Positions 1-6,368 are shown, counted from the first letter of the stretch. The stretch is DNA of 8,160 bases from Alphaproteobacteria bacterium (GCA_003694205.1 RFKS01000129.1:1-8160); one strand, 5' to 3'. The notes: generated by a model not told the origin, from the sequence alone. Program-made: numbers and translations.

Positions 1-582
1 CCGCAGCATCTCGACATAGGCCATCAGATGATGGCCGAAGGTGACCGGCTGCGCACATTGCAGATGCGTGAAGCCCGGCATGAGCGTCTCCGCGTGTTCC
101 TCCGCACGGTCGAGAAGCTTTTCCTGGAACGCACGCAAAGCCGCATCGAGACCGTCGATGGCCTCCCGCACCCAGAGGCGAAAATCGGTCGCCACCTGGT
201 CGTTGCGCGAACGCGCGGTGTGCAGGCGCCCCGCCGCCGGGCCGATCAGCTCGGCGAGGCGTGCCTCGACATGCATGTGGATATCCTCGAGCACGGGATC
301 GAAGACCATCTCGCCGGCGGCGATCTCGGCCTCGATGCGGTCGAGCCCGTCAAGCATCGCCGCCGCGTCCGCGGGATCGATGATGCCCTGTGTCGCAAGC
401 ATGCGGCAATGCGCACGTGATGCGGCGATATCCTGGCGATAGAGCCTGTGGTCGATTCCGATCGAGGCGTTGATGCGCTGCATGACCGCATCGGGACCGC
501 TCGCAAAGCGCCCGCCCCAGAGGCGGTTGGCGGCCGCCTTTTCTTGCCCGGAATTTTCGTTAGTGTTGGACTTCGCGGTCAT
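1..582 (-). CDS. argH: Argininosuccinate lyase, N-terminal part (cut by window edge)
   Basis: Argininosuccinate lyase catalyses the last step of arginine synthesis, splitting argininosuccinate into arginine and fumarate in the cytoplasm. The frame is open from the ATG at 582 to the left edge and gives the first 194 residues of a protein usually about 460-470 long. Family landmarks are NRLWGGRF (19-26), the INASIGID stretch (37-44), ARSRNDQV (123-130) and [18 protein letters not shown] (168-185), which includes the conserved active-site His of THLQ. The catalytic-serine loop (GSSxMPQKKNP in the family) lies in the missing part. The start at 582 is the only start codon before the conserved region; residues 1-18 are a polar, probably disordered lead. 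The Shine-Dalgarno match is weak (GAGGA, 12 nt upstream). tlpA diverges from it with 20 bp between the two ATGs. Identity is very secure; the C-terminus cannot be judged. Confidence 0.96.
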   Translation of the reverse strand, partial: MTAKSNTNENSGQEKAAANRLWGGRFASGPDAVMQRINASIGIDHRLYRQDIAASRAHCRMLATQGIIDPADAAAMLDGLDRIEAEIAAGEMVFDPVLEDIHMHVEARLAELIGPAAGRLHTARSRNDQVATDFRLWVREAIDGLDAALRAFQEKLLDRAEEHAETLMPGFTHLQCAQPVTFGHHLMAYVEMLR

Positions 583-595
583 GAGACGGAACAAT
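566..595 (+). promoter_or_regulatory. Possible sigma70-like promoter of tlpA
   Basis: TTGGAC (566-571) and AACAAT (590-595) are separated by 18 bp; each matches the -35/-10 consensus at four or more of six positions. Transcription would then start at about 602-603, on or next to the tlpA ATG, so the message would be leaderless or nearly so. The elements lie within and just outside the 5' end of argH on the other strand. This is inferred from consensus only, and such matches arise by chance. Confidence 0.3.
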
Positions 596-602
596 CCTCG
601 CC

Positions 603-1220
603 ATGAATGACAGACATATCCTGTTCGGCGTGCTCGCCCTCCTGCTGCTCGCCGCCGGCGGCTGGGCAGCATATGGGAAGTGGGGCGCGCGCGAAAGCAC
701 TTCAGCGGCCTCACCGTCCGCCGCGCCCACCGCATCGGGACCAGAACTCACGCCGGGCGCGATGACCGGCTTCGTGCTGGCCCAGGAATTGCGTCCGCTG
801 CCCGCGGATCTCGCCTTCGAGGGGCCGGACGGAATCGTGCATCTGGACGATTATCGCGGTCAGGTCCTGCTCATCAACCTGTGGGCGGAATGGTGCGCTC
901 CCTGTATCGAGGAGCTGCCGACGCTCGATCGCCTCGCAGCGAAGCTTGCCGGTCCCGATTTCCGCGTCGTGCCGATCTCGCTCGATTCGGCACCGGTGGA
1001 GGAGGCGCAGGCGGTTCTCGAGAAATACGGCACCTCGCATCTCACGACCCTTGCCGACCGCAAGATGACGGTGATGGGGGCGCTCGGCGTCGCCGGCCTG
1101 CCGACGACAATTCTCGTCGATCGCAAGGGGCGGGAGCTCGGCCGCTTCGTTGGCCCGGCGGACTGGTCGAGCCCCGGGGCGCTTGCGCTTGTCCGCTCGG
1201 CCATCGATGGAGGCGCTTGA
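603..1220 (+). CDS. tlpA: Membrane-anchored TlpA-type thiol:disulfide oxidoreductase
   Basis: A 205-residue thioredoxin-fold protein held in the inner membrane by an N-terminal segment (about 6-23), with the catalytic domain facing the periplasm. A low-complexity Ser/Ala/Pro linker follows (about 32-50). The redox motif is WCAPC (97-101) within [13 protein letters not shown], and the cis-proline loop is GLPTT (165-169), both as in TlpA/ResA/DsbE-type thioredoxins. Such proteins reduce disulfides in periplasmic partners; the best-studied TlpA, from Bradyrhizobium, serves cytochrome oxidase copper-centre assembly. Which partner is used here cannot be told. The ATG at 603 is the only start that keeps the membrane anchor. 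No strong ribosome site is seen (GACGGA lies 12 nt upstream). The gene diverges from argH, an arrangement I recall from rhizobial genomes. The nearby arginine gene does not imply a shared pathway. Confidence 0.92.
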   Translation: MNDRHILFGVLALLLLAAGGWAAYGKWGARESTSAASPSAAPTASGPELTPGAMTGFVLAQELRPLPADLAFEGPDGIVHLDDYRGQVLLINLWAEWCAPCIEELPTLDRLAAKLAGPDFRVVPISLDSAPVEEAQAVLEKYGTSHLTTLADRKMTVMGALGVAGLPTTILVDRKGRELGRFVGPADWSSPGALALVRSAIDGGA

Positions 1221-1263
1221 CTCCGGGGCATGCGCCACTCCATGAAGCAGGACATGCGGCAGC

Positions 1264-1297
1264 GCGGCGGATGACGCCGCCGGCGGCGGCCGGTTTT
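1264..1297 (+). terminator. Possible rho-independent terminator after tlpA
   Basis: About 40-75 bp past the tlpA stop there are two mutually exclusive GC-rich hairpins. GCGGCG (1264-1269) can pair with CGCCGC (1275-1280) around a GATGA loop. CCGGC (1280-1284) can pair with GCCGG (1289-1293) around GGCG, and this one runs straight into TTTT (1294-1297). A 12-bp palindrome, GCCGCCGGCGGC, sits at 1276-1287. The T run is short and the terminal stem only 5 bp, so this is a modest candidate. Confidence 0.4.
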
Positions 1298-1301
1298 GCA
1301 G

Positions 1302-1322
1302 GAACGGCGGATGAGGCCGTTC
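1302..1322 (+). other. Stem-loop upstream of the DUF4168 gene
   Basis: GAACGGC (1302-1308) pairs perfectly with GCCGTTC (1316-1322) around a 7-nt loop, ending about 51 nt before the DUF4168 start. It could be a leader hairpin or an operator. No T run follows, so it is not a terminator. Function unknown. Confidence 0.3.
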
Positions 1323-1373
1323 ACGCGGTGGTTTCCCGCCACCGTGCCCTCGAGACAGAAAAGGACATCCTCC

Positions 1374-1769
1374 ATGCCCACTCTTCGCCGTTCACTCGGC
1401 CTTCTTGCCGCACTGGCCTTCGTCTTCGTCGCCGGTGCCGCCATCGCGCAGGACGCGGCGCCGACGGCCGCACCCGCCTTCTCCGAAGCCAAGCTCGATG
1501 CGTTCGCCAATGCGGCGGTCAGCGTCAGCCGCGTCATGAACGACTGGCGCAGCAAGGTGCAGACGGCGCAGAGCGAGGAAGAAAAGACGGCGATGATCGA
1601 GCAAGCGAACCAGGACATCGAGGCGGCGATCAAGGCCACCGATGGCATTACGCTCGACGAATATGAGGCGATCGCCGGTGCCGCCCAGAAGGATGCGGCC
1701 TTCGCCGAGGCGCTCAAGACGCGCGTCCTCGCCAAGCTGCGTGCGGCTTCCGCGCCACCGAAGAACTGA
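1374..1769 (+). CDS. Exported DUF4168 protein
   Basis: A 131-residue small exported protein. Residues 1-25 form a Sec signal peptide: basic start (RR at 5-6), hydrophobic core LGLLAALAFVFVAGAA, and an AIA|Q cleavage site after residue 25. After an Ala/Pro-rich stretch, the mature part (36-122) is one helical DUF4168-type domain: FSEAKLDAFANAAVSVSRVM, then an acidic and Gln-rich helix, then GITLDEYEAIAGAAQKD (91-107). The pattern of Phe/Ala helix followed by hydrophobic-x-DEY-x-x-hydrophobic-x-x-AAQ-x-D is what I recall for the family; function is unknown. An upstream in-frame ATG at 1296 exists, but the start at 1374 is preferred: it places the signal peptide at the N-terminus and has AAAAGGA ending 8 nt upstream. 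The gene ends 10 bp from the convergent trkH stop. It is probably a separate unit from tlpA because of the 153-bp gap and terminator-like hairpin. Confidence 0.82.
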   Translation: MPTLRRSLGLLAALAFVFVAGAAIAQDAAPTAAPAFSEAKLDAFANAAVSVSRVMNDWRSKVQTAQSEEEKTAMIEQANQDIEAAIKATDGITLDEYEAIAGAAQKDAAFAEALKTRVLAKLRAASAPPKN

Positions 1770-1779
1770 AGCGCCCGCC

Positions 1780-3231
1780 TCAGCCCCGCCAGTAGTCGGG
1801 ATCGAGCAACAGGAGCAGGGTGAACAGCTCGAGCCTGCCCATCAGCATGGCTGCCGCCAGAACCCATTTGGCGGCATCGGGCAGGCTCGAATAGTTGCCG
1901 GCAGGGCCGATGATATCGCCGAGCCCCGGCCCCACATTGGCGAAGGCCGTGGCCGAGGCCGAGAGGGCGGTGGTGAAGTCGAGCCCGATCACCGCCAGAA
2001 GCACCGCGGTCACCGAGAAGGCGCCGACATAAACGGCGATGAAGGCGAGCACCGACGCCTGGATGTCACGGGTCACCGCGAGCCCGCCATAGGACAGCAC
2101 ATCGACGCGATGCGGCTGCGTCAGGCGGCGCATATAGGCCCGCACTGCGATCCACAGGATCTGGTGGCGGTAGATCTTGATGCCGCCCGCCGTCGACCCG
2201 GTACAGCCGCCGATGAAGGTGAGAGCAAAGAAAAGCCCGATCGCCGCCGTGCCCCAGAGCGTGTAGTCGCTGCTCGCGTAGCCGGTGGTGGTGACGATCG
2301 AGACGACGTGGAAAGCGGCCATGCGCAGGCTTTCGCCGACCCCCATATTGCGGCCGAGCATGAGATAGAACGCCAGCAGCAGCGAAACGGCAACGAGAAA
2401 GCCGACAAAGGCGCGCACCTGGACATCGTCGACAAGAGCATGGGTGCGGCCGCGCACGAAGCGGATATAGACCACGAACGGAATGCCGCCGGCGGCCATG
2501 AACAGGACCCCCGCCCATTGCAGGCCGGGATTGTCGAAATGGGCGAAGGACGCGTCATGCGTCGAGTAGCCGCCGGTCGAGATTGTCGTCATGGCATGAT
2601 TCCAGGCATCAAATGGACTCATGCCGAGCGACCAGTAGAGAAGAAAACAGGCGAAGGTGAGGGCGCTGTAGATGCCGCCGATATAGGTCACGAACTGCCG
2701 CGCTCGGGGCACGATCCGCGTCGAGCGCTCCGAGCTTTCGGTCTCGAACAGCTGCATCCCGCCGACGCCGAGGAAGGGCAGCAGGACGATGGCCATGACG
2801 ATAATGCCGACGCCGCCCATCCATTGCAGCAGCGACCGCCAGAGCAGGATGCCCGGTGGATGGAGGTCGAGGTCGTAGAGAACCGTCGCGCCGGTGGTGG
2901 TGAGGCCGGACACGCTTTCGAACAGGGCATCCGCGATGCCGAGATGCCGGCCGTATGACAAGAAGGGGATCGCGCCGACGATAGAGATTGCGGCCCAGGC
3001 GCTGGCGGTCAGCGCGAAAGCCTGTCGGCGCGTGATCTCCACGGGTGCATCCGACCGCGTCGCCAGCACCAGCGAGCCGCCGAGAAAGGCGGTCACGGCA
3101 CCGGAACCGACAAAGACCACCCAGTCGGCATTGCCGGCCGTGAGGTCGGCCAGCGCCGGCAGCGCCATAGCCGCCGCCATCACGCACATCAACAGGCCGC
3201 AGATGTGCAGGATGGGTCGGAAATCGATCAT
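1780..3231 (-). CDS. trkH: TrkH-family potassium uptake membrane subunit
   Basis: A 483-residue polytopic inner-membrane protein, equal in length to typical TrkH. It forms the K+-conducting pore of the Trk system; the cytoplasmic TrkA partner is not in this window. The four pore-loop filters can be read: TTTGA (111-115), STGG (218-221), TTTGYA (314-319) and NVGPG (432-436). The loop GGCTGSTAGGIKI (341-353), which contributes to gating in this superfamily, is intact, as is WMGGVGIIVMAIVLLP (137-152). Hydrophobic helices run throughout, ending in MGRLELFTLLLLLDPDYW (464-481). The ATG at 3231 is the only start after the stop of the upstream HAD gene, 24 bp away and in the same frame. Its own ribosome site is poor, which suggests translational coupling. 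Probably co-transcribed with rpmJ and the HAD gene. No frameshift or missing motif is seen. Confidence 0.95.
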   Translation of the reverse strand: MIDFRPILHICGLLMCVMAAAMALPALADLTAGNADWVVFVGSGAVTAFLGGSLVLATRSDAPVEITRRQAFALTASAWAAISIVGAIPFLSYGRHLGIADALFESVSGLTTTGATVLYDLDLHPPGILLWRSLLQWMGGVGIIVMAIVLLPFLGVGGMQLFETESSERSTRIVPRARQFVTYIGGIYSALTFACFLLYWSLGMSPFDAWNHAMTTISTGGYSTHDASFAHFDNPGLQWAGVLFMAAGGIPFVVYIRFVRGRTHALVDDVQVRAFVGFLVAVSLLLAFYLMLGRNMGVGESLRMAAFHVVSIVTTTGYASSDYTLWGTAAIGLFFALTFIGGCTGSTAGGIKIYRHQILWIAVRAYMRRLTQPHRVDVLSYGGLAVTRDIQASVLAFIAVYVGAFSVTAVLLAVIGLDFTTALSASATAFANVGPGLGDIIGPAGNYSSLPDAAKWVLAAAMLMGRLELFTLLLLLDPDYWRG

Positions 3232-3255
3232 GACGGCGGCCCGTGCCGGCGCGCT

Positions 3256-3918
3256 TCAGACGGGAAGGCCGAGCGCGCGCAGATCACGCGCCAGCGTCGT
3301 CGCGTCGACGAACCGGAGTCCGAGCATGCCCTTGGCAATCGCGACCTCCACATTCTCCTGCCGATCGTCGATGAAGACGGTCGAGGGTGGCTCGACGGCA
3401 AACCGGCGTATGGCGAGATCGTATAGGCGCGGATCGGGCTTGACCATCCCCTCCTCTCCCGAGACGACGATGTCGCGAAAGCGTCGCGAGAAGGCAAAGC
3501 GGCGACGGAAGTCGGGAAAGGTCTCAGCCGAATAGTTGGTCAGCGCAAAGACCGGAACGCCCGCGTCGTCCAATCTCTCGAGAATTTCGACACTGCCTGT
3601 GATTGGCGGTCCGATGGTGTCGTTCCAGCGGCTGAAATAGAGGCCGATAAGGTCGGCATGATCGGGATAGAGGCGCTGGCGTTCGGCGATGCTCTCGGCG
3701 AACGGCCGCCCCCGATCGTGCTCCGTGTGCCAGGAGAGCGGCACCACTTCGCGCAGGAACCAGTCCCGCTCCTCGGGATCGGCAATCAGCTCCTCGTAGA
3801 GGAACCGCGGGTCCCACTCGACGAGCACATTGCCGATATCGAAGATGACGGCGCGGGCACGCGCGCCTCGCTCAGCCCTGCCGGGCCTTGAAGCGCCGGT
3901 TGGTCTTGTTGATGACAT
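3256..3918 (-). CDS. YihX-like HAD-family phosphatase
   Basis: A 220-residue haloacid-dehalogenase-superfamily hydrolase, cytoplasmic. Motif I is [14 protein letters not shown] with the nucleophile Asp27, motif II LTNYS (126-130), motif [13 protein letters not shown] with Lys160, and motif IV FIDDR (182-186). A helical cap lies between motifs I and II. The order and wording match the YihX subgroup, whose E. coli member dephosphorylates alpha-glucose 1-phosphate; the substrate here is not known. The usual second motif-I Asp (DxD) is Gly29, as I recall for YihX-like proteins. Residues 1-22 are an Arg-rich lead not normal for the family. Its start, 3918, lies inside rpmJ in the +1 frame: an in-frame TGA lies eight codons upstream of that ATG, no other start codon precedes motif I, and AAGGG lies 8 nt before the ATG. 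The 47-nt overlap with rpmJ and the 24-bp gap to trkH indicate one operon. Confidence 0.88.
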   Translation of the reverse strand: MSSTRPTGASRPGRAERGARARAVIFDIGNVLVEWDPRFLYEELIADPEERDWFLREVVPLSWHTEHDRGRPFAESIAERQRLYPDHADLIGLYFSRWNDTIGPPITGSVEILERLDDAGVPVFALTNYSAETFPDFRRRFAFSRRFRDIVVSGEEGMVKPDPRLYDLAIRRFAVEPPSTVFIDDRQENVEVAIAKGMLGLRFVDATTLARDLRALGLPV

Positions 3919-3997
3919 AGATGCGGCCCTTGCGCCGGATCACCCGACAATCGCGATGCCGCGTCTTGAGCGATTTGATCGAATTTCTGATTTTCAT
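3872..3997 (-). CDS. rpmJ: Ribosomal protein L36 (bL36), 41 residues
   Basis: A small, strongly basic protein of the large ribosomal subunit that binds 23S rRNA. The sequence begins [17 protein letters not shown], continues [16 protein letters not shown] and ends RRFKARQG. This is the 41-residue form common in alphaproteobacteria. It lacks the CxxC...C...H zinc ribbon of the 38-residue form and has only one Cys (17). The ATG at 3997 gives exactly the family N-terminus; the frame extends upstream to 4105, but that would run through the promoter. The ribosome site is modest (GGGTAGG just upstream). It stands alone here, away from any ribosomal protein cluster, with its own promoter, and its last 47 bp overlap the start of the HAD gene. 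Confidence 0.97.
   Translation of the reverse strand: MKIRNSIKSLKTRHRDCRVIRRKGRIYVINKTNRRFKARQG
3927..3931 (-). promoter_or_regulatory. Shine-Dalgarno site for the HAD gene, inside rpmJ
   Basis: AAGGG on the minus strand lies 8 nt before the ATG at 3918. It falls in the rpmJ codons for RRKGR. It is well placed and decides the HAD start, because the frame has no other start codon between the upstream TGA and motif I. Confidence 0.55.
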
Positions 3998-4076
3998 GAC
4001 GCCTACCCGCACGAACAGCAAGAAACAGACCCCCGCAACATGGCGCGACGGCCCCCTTTGCGCAAAAGAGCGCGCG

Positions 4077-4105
4077 ACCATAAGAAGCGGCCGCGCCGCT
4101 GTCAA
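4077..4105 (-). promoter_or_regulatory. Sigma70-type promoter of rpmJ
   Basis: Read on the minus strand, a perfect -35 TTGACA (4105-4100) is followed by a 17-bp spacer and the -10 hexamer TATGGT (4082-4077, four of six matches). The predicted start of transcription is near 4070, leaving a leader of about 73 nt before the rpmJ ATG. It would drive rpmJ, the HAD gene and trkH. This is the best promoter match I found in the window. Confidence 0.65.
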
Positions 4106-4121
4106 GCCGCGCCCCTGCCAA

Positions 4122-4139
4122 GGTATCCATGCGGATACC
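4122..4139. promoter_or_regulatory. Perfect inverted repeat above the rpmJ promoter (possible operator)
   Basis: GGTATCC (4122-4128), a 4-nt spacer ATGC, then GGATACC (4133-4139) form a perfect 7-4-7 inverted repeat. It ends 16 bp upstream of the -35 box, so its centre falls near -60 of the inferred rpmJ start. That spacing suits an activator acting from upstream. No T run flanks it on either strand, so a terminator is unlikely. The binding protein is unknown. Confidence 0.4.
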
Positions 4140-4470
4140 GACGGGTCGCAAAGAGAAGGCGGCCCAACATGTTGCGGGTCGCCTTCCCGTTCTCCGCGCC
4201 TAGGAAGGAGCGGTCATCGTCTGGCGTACCGGCCTGGCCGGCCAAGCCCTGCACGTCAGCAGCCGGATCATACCCGATCGCGCCATCCGGGTCAGCGATC
4301 AATTTTCACCGCCGGCGCGAATTTGGGGCTTGACGCGCTCTCGCGCGGGTAGCTGGCATGTCTCAAGAGAAGGCCGCAAGTGGCGTCGGTTTCGTCATCT
4401 TTGAACGGGTTCCGAGTCGCGCCAGCGACAGCTCGCCGGGGGTCACCTCTCAGGCGGGTATCCTGTGCCG

Positions 4471-4489
4471 GCCGCGCACAACGCGCGGC
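4471..4489 (+). other. GC-rich hairpin upstream of the lipoprotein gene
   Basis: GCCGCGC (4471-4477) pairs perfectly with GCGCGGC (4483-4489) around ACAAC. It lies 83 nt before the lipoprotein ATG. Neither side has a T run, so it is not a classical terminator. It may be part of an mRNA leader, or chance in GC-rich DNA. Confidence 0.25.
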
Positions 4490-4572
4490 GGCACGGCGCC
4501 ATCCATCGCGGGCTCGCCCCTTGCGCGGCTAGGCATTCACGCGCAGATTGGAGTGCGAGAGGAGAGCAGACA

Positions 4573-5166
4573 ATGTTCCGACGACTCGTCATCCTGGTCC
4601 TTGTCGCCCTGGCCGGTGCCTGCACCGGCCCGCAATTCGAGGCCGAGGTCACCCGCTTTCATGTCGCGGGACTTTCGGACTATGAGGGCAAGCGGATACG
4701 CGTCGAGCCGGCACGCGACGACATCGACGGCGTCGTCTTCGCCCGCTATGCGGCAATGCTGGGTGAACGGTTGGCGGCCCTTGGCTTCGTGCCTGCGGGC
4801 AAGGACGAACCCGATTGGCTGGCGCGTCTCGACTATTCAGTGACGGCCACCGAGACGGCACCCGAAAGCGGCGCCCAGGTCGGCATTGGCGCCGGGCATT
4901 TCGGGCGTCATGTTGGTGTCAGCGGTGCATTCGGATTTCCGATCGGCGGCCACGAGCCCGAGGCCGTCTACAACCGGCGCATCAGCCTCGCCCTGATCGA
5001 GGCCGAAAGCGGCCGCCGGCTATGGGAAGGGCGTGCCGTCTCCACGGGACGGACGGCGGATCTGGACGCCGTAATGCCGCTTCTGATCAAGGCCTTGCTC
5101 GAAGGGTTTCCCGGCGAGTCGGGGCGCACGGTCGAGGTCCGCTTGCCGGTGGAGGGGCGCCAATGA
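4573..5166 (+). CDS. Probable DUF4136-type lipoprotein
   Basis: A 197-residue protein with a short lipoprotein-like signal: basic start (MFRR), hydrophobic core, then LAGAC with Cys17 as the likely lipidated residue. The position three before the Cys is Ala rather than the usual Leu, so the lipobox is slightly off-consensus. The mature part follows the DUF4136 pattern as I recall it: a helix ending in ERLAALGF (65-72), the acidic DEPDWLARLDY segment (78-88), a loop with nine Gly between 104 and 126, then YNRRISLALIEAESGRRLWEGRA (133-155). Function is unknown; such proteins sit in the cell envelope. The start at 4573 is chosen over an upstream in-frame ATG at 4465 because it puts the signal at the N-terminus and has AGGAG 8 nt upstream. 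The carboxypeptidase gene follows 65 bp later on the same strand. The family call is from pattern memory. Confidence 0.72.
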   Translation: MFRRLVILVLVALAGACTGPQFEAEVTRFHVAGLSDYEGKRIRVEPARDDIDGVVFARYAAMLGERLAALGFVPAGKDEPDWLARLDYSVTATETAPESGAQVGIGAGHFGRHVGVSGAFGFPIGGHEPEAVYNRRISLALIEAESGRRLWEGRAVSTGRTADLDAVMPLLIKALLEGFPGESGRTVEVRLPVEGRQ

Positions 5167-5216
5167 TCCGGTCGCAATGAGATCGGCCAGCACACCGGCA
5201 TGCCGAGGCCGGACAC

Positions 5217-5225
5217 AAGGAGGGG
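5217..5225 (+). promoter_or_regulatory. Strong Shine-Dalgarno site for the carboxypeptidase
   Basis: AAGGAGGGG, with AGGAGG at 5218-5223, lies 8 nt before the ATG at 5232. It is the best ribosome site in the window and fixes this start. An ATG at 5227 lies between them but stops after one further codon. Confidence 0.75.
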
Positions 5226-5231
5226 AATGAG

Positions 5232-6362
5232 ATGATCGAGATCAGCAGCAATTTCGACGGTGGCAACATCATCGTGAAACAGGCCGAATGGCCCAATGAC
5301 TTGCGCCTCGCCATCCGGCGCGACAACAATTCGCATTTCTATCAGTGGTTCTATTTCCGCCTCACCGGAGCGCAGAAGACCAACACGCGACTTGTCATCG
5401 AAGGGGTGAACGAATCGGCCTATCCCGAGGGCTGGGAGAATTACCGGGCGGTGGCCTCCTATGACCGCCAGACCTGGTTCCGGGTGCCCACCGAATATGA
5501 CGGGACCTCGCTGATCATCAGTCACCGGCCGGAGGCGGACGTCGTCTGGTACGCCTATTTCGCGCCCTATTCGATGGAGCGCCATGCCGATCTCATCGCC
5601 CATGCCAACAGCCATCCCGAGACCCGGGTGCGGTCGCTCGGCCATTCGATCGACGGCCAGGACATAGATCTCGTCGAGATCGGCAATGCCAGCGAGGGCG
5701 CGCGCAAGGTCTGGATCATCGCCCGCCAGCATCCGGGCGAGACGATGGCCGAATGGTGGATGGAAGGCTGCCTCGACCGACTGCTCGACGGTGACGATCC
5801 GGTGACCCGGACGCTGCTCGAGAAGGCGCGCTTCTACATTGTCCCGAACATGAATCCCGACGGCTCGCGACGCGGCCATTTGCGCACCAATGCGGCAGGC
5901 GTCAATCTCAACCGGGCCTGGAGCGACCCGTCGGAGGAAACGAGCCCCGAGGTCTTCTGGGTGCGCAAGGCGATGCACCGCATCGGCGTCGATTTTCACC
6001 TCGACGTCCATGGCGACGAGGCGCTGCCGTACAATTTCATCGCCGGCTTTGAAGGCGTGCCGTCGGTGACCGAGGCACAGCTTGCGCTGCTCGAGCGATA
6101 CAAGACGGCGCTGCGCGCGGCGAGCCCGGATTTCCAGACCGAACACGGCTACCCCGTCGATGCGCCGGGGAGCTCCGACCTGCGCAAATGCACCGATTAT
6201 GTCGCCGAGACCTTCGGCTGCCTGGCGATGACGCTGGAGATGCCGTTCAAGGACAATGCCAACGCGCCCGACCCGGTCCACGGCTGGTCGCCGCAGCGCT
6301 GTCGCCATCTCGCGCGCGCCTGCCTCGACGCCCTTCACACGGTGATCGACGACCTGCGCTGA
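5232..6362 (+). CDS. Cytosolic-carboxypeptidase-like M14 zinc peptidase
   Basis: A 376-residue zinc carboxypeptidase of the M14 cytosolic (CCP/Nna1-like) branch, which removes C-terminal residues; eukaryotic members trim glutamates from tubulin tails. No signal peptide is present, so it should act in the cytoplasm. Residues 1-115 form the beta-rich N-terminal domain typical of this branch (NDLRLAIRRDNNSHFYQWFYFRL; YAYFAPYS at 107-114). The catalytic domain has the zinc ligands His167 and Glu170 (RQHPGE) and His260 (LDVHGDE), the substrate-binding NMNPDG (206-211) and GVNLNR (223-228, Arg228), and the likely catalytic Glu336 in TLEMPFK. All key residues are intact. The bacterial substrate is unknown. 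It follows the lipoprotein gene by 65 bp and could share its transcript, though that leader would leave no promoter space evident. Its stop lies 6 bp from that of the convergent DUF2336 gene. Confidence 0.92.
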   Translation: MIEISSNFDGGNIIVKQAEWPNDLRLAIRRDNNSHFYQWFYFRLTGAQKTNTRLVIEGVNESAYPEGWENYRAVASYDRQTWFRVPTEYDGTSLIISHRPEADVVWYAYFAPYSMERHADLIAHANSHPETRVRSLGHSIDGQDIDLVEIGNASEGARKVWIIARQHPGETMAEWWMEGCLDRLLDGDDPVTRTLLEKARFYIVPNMNPDGSRRGHLRTNAAGVNLNRAWSDPSEETSPEVFWVRKAMHRIGVDFHLDVHGDEALPYNFIAGFEGVPSVTEAQLALLERYKTALRAASPDFQTEHGYPVDAPGSSDLRKCTDYVAETFGCLAMTLEMPFKDNANAPDPVHGWSPQRCRHLARACLDALHTVIDDLR

Positions 6363-6368
6363 GGCCGC

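Larger units (their letters stand above)
3998..4572. other. Intergenic region between divergent rpmJ and lipoprotein genes
   Basis: This 575-bp stretch is the longest without a gene. On the rpmJ side it holds a promoter (4077-4105) and a perfect inverted repeat (4122-4139). Further right are a loose repeat, CCGGAT (4263-4268) with ATCCGG (4285-4290), and a weak promoter-like pair for the plus strand (TTGACG at 4330-4335, 18 bp, TGGCAT at 4354-4359). A GC hairpin lies at 4471-4489. Open frames here, such as 66 codons at 4102-4302 on the minus strand, have no ribosome site or recognisable family. I find no tRNA or recognisable small RNA. Confidence 0.6.

Noticed and set aside
1301..1321. GGAAC...CGTT, resembling an EcfG general-stress promoter
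   Set aside because: The two elements are 12 bp apart, whereas EcfG-type promoters need about 16-17 bp. A similar 12-bp pair at 7409-7429 fails for the same reason.
1642..2958. 438-codon open frame on the plus strand
   Set aside because: It is antisense to trkH and overlaps the end of the DUF4168 gene. The product is a low-complexity, His/Arg/Glu-rich shadow without a family.
4102..4302. 66-codon minus-strand frame upstream of rpmJ
   Set aside because: It has no ribosome site, no known family and no conserved pattern. Its end runs into the -35 box of the rpmJ promoter and it contains the inverted repeat.
5227..5235. ATG-AGA-TGA mini-frame overlapping the carboxypeptidase start
   Set aside because: The ATG at 5227 is only 3 nt from the AGGAGG core, too close for efficient use, so a regulatory start-stop element is unlikely.
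4968..6338. 456-codon open frame on the minus strand
   Set aside because: It lies antisense to the lipoprotein and the M14 carboxypeptidase, both of which carry clear family motifs. The translation is rich in Arg, Gly and Ala with no recognisable domain, as expected for a shadow frame in GC-rich DNA.
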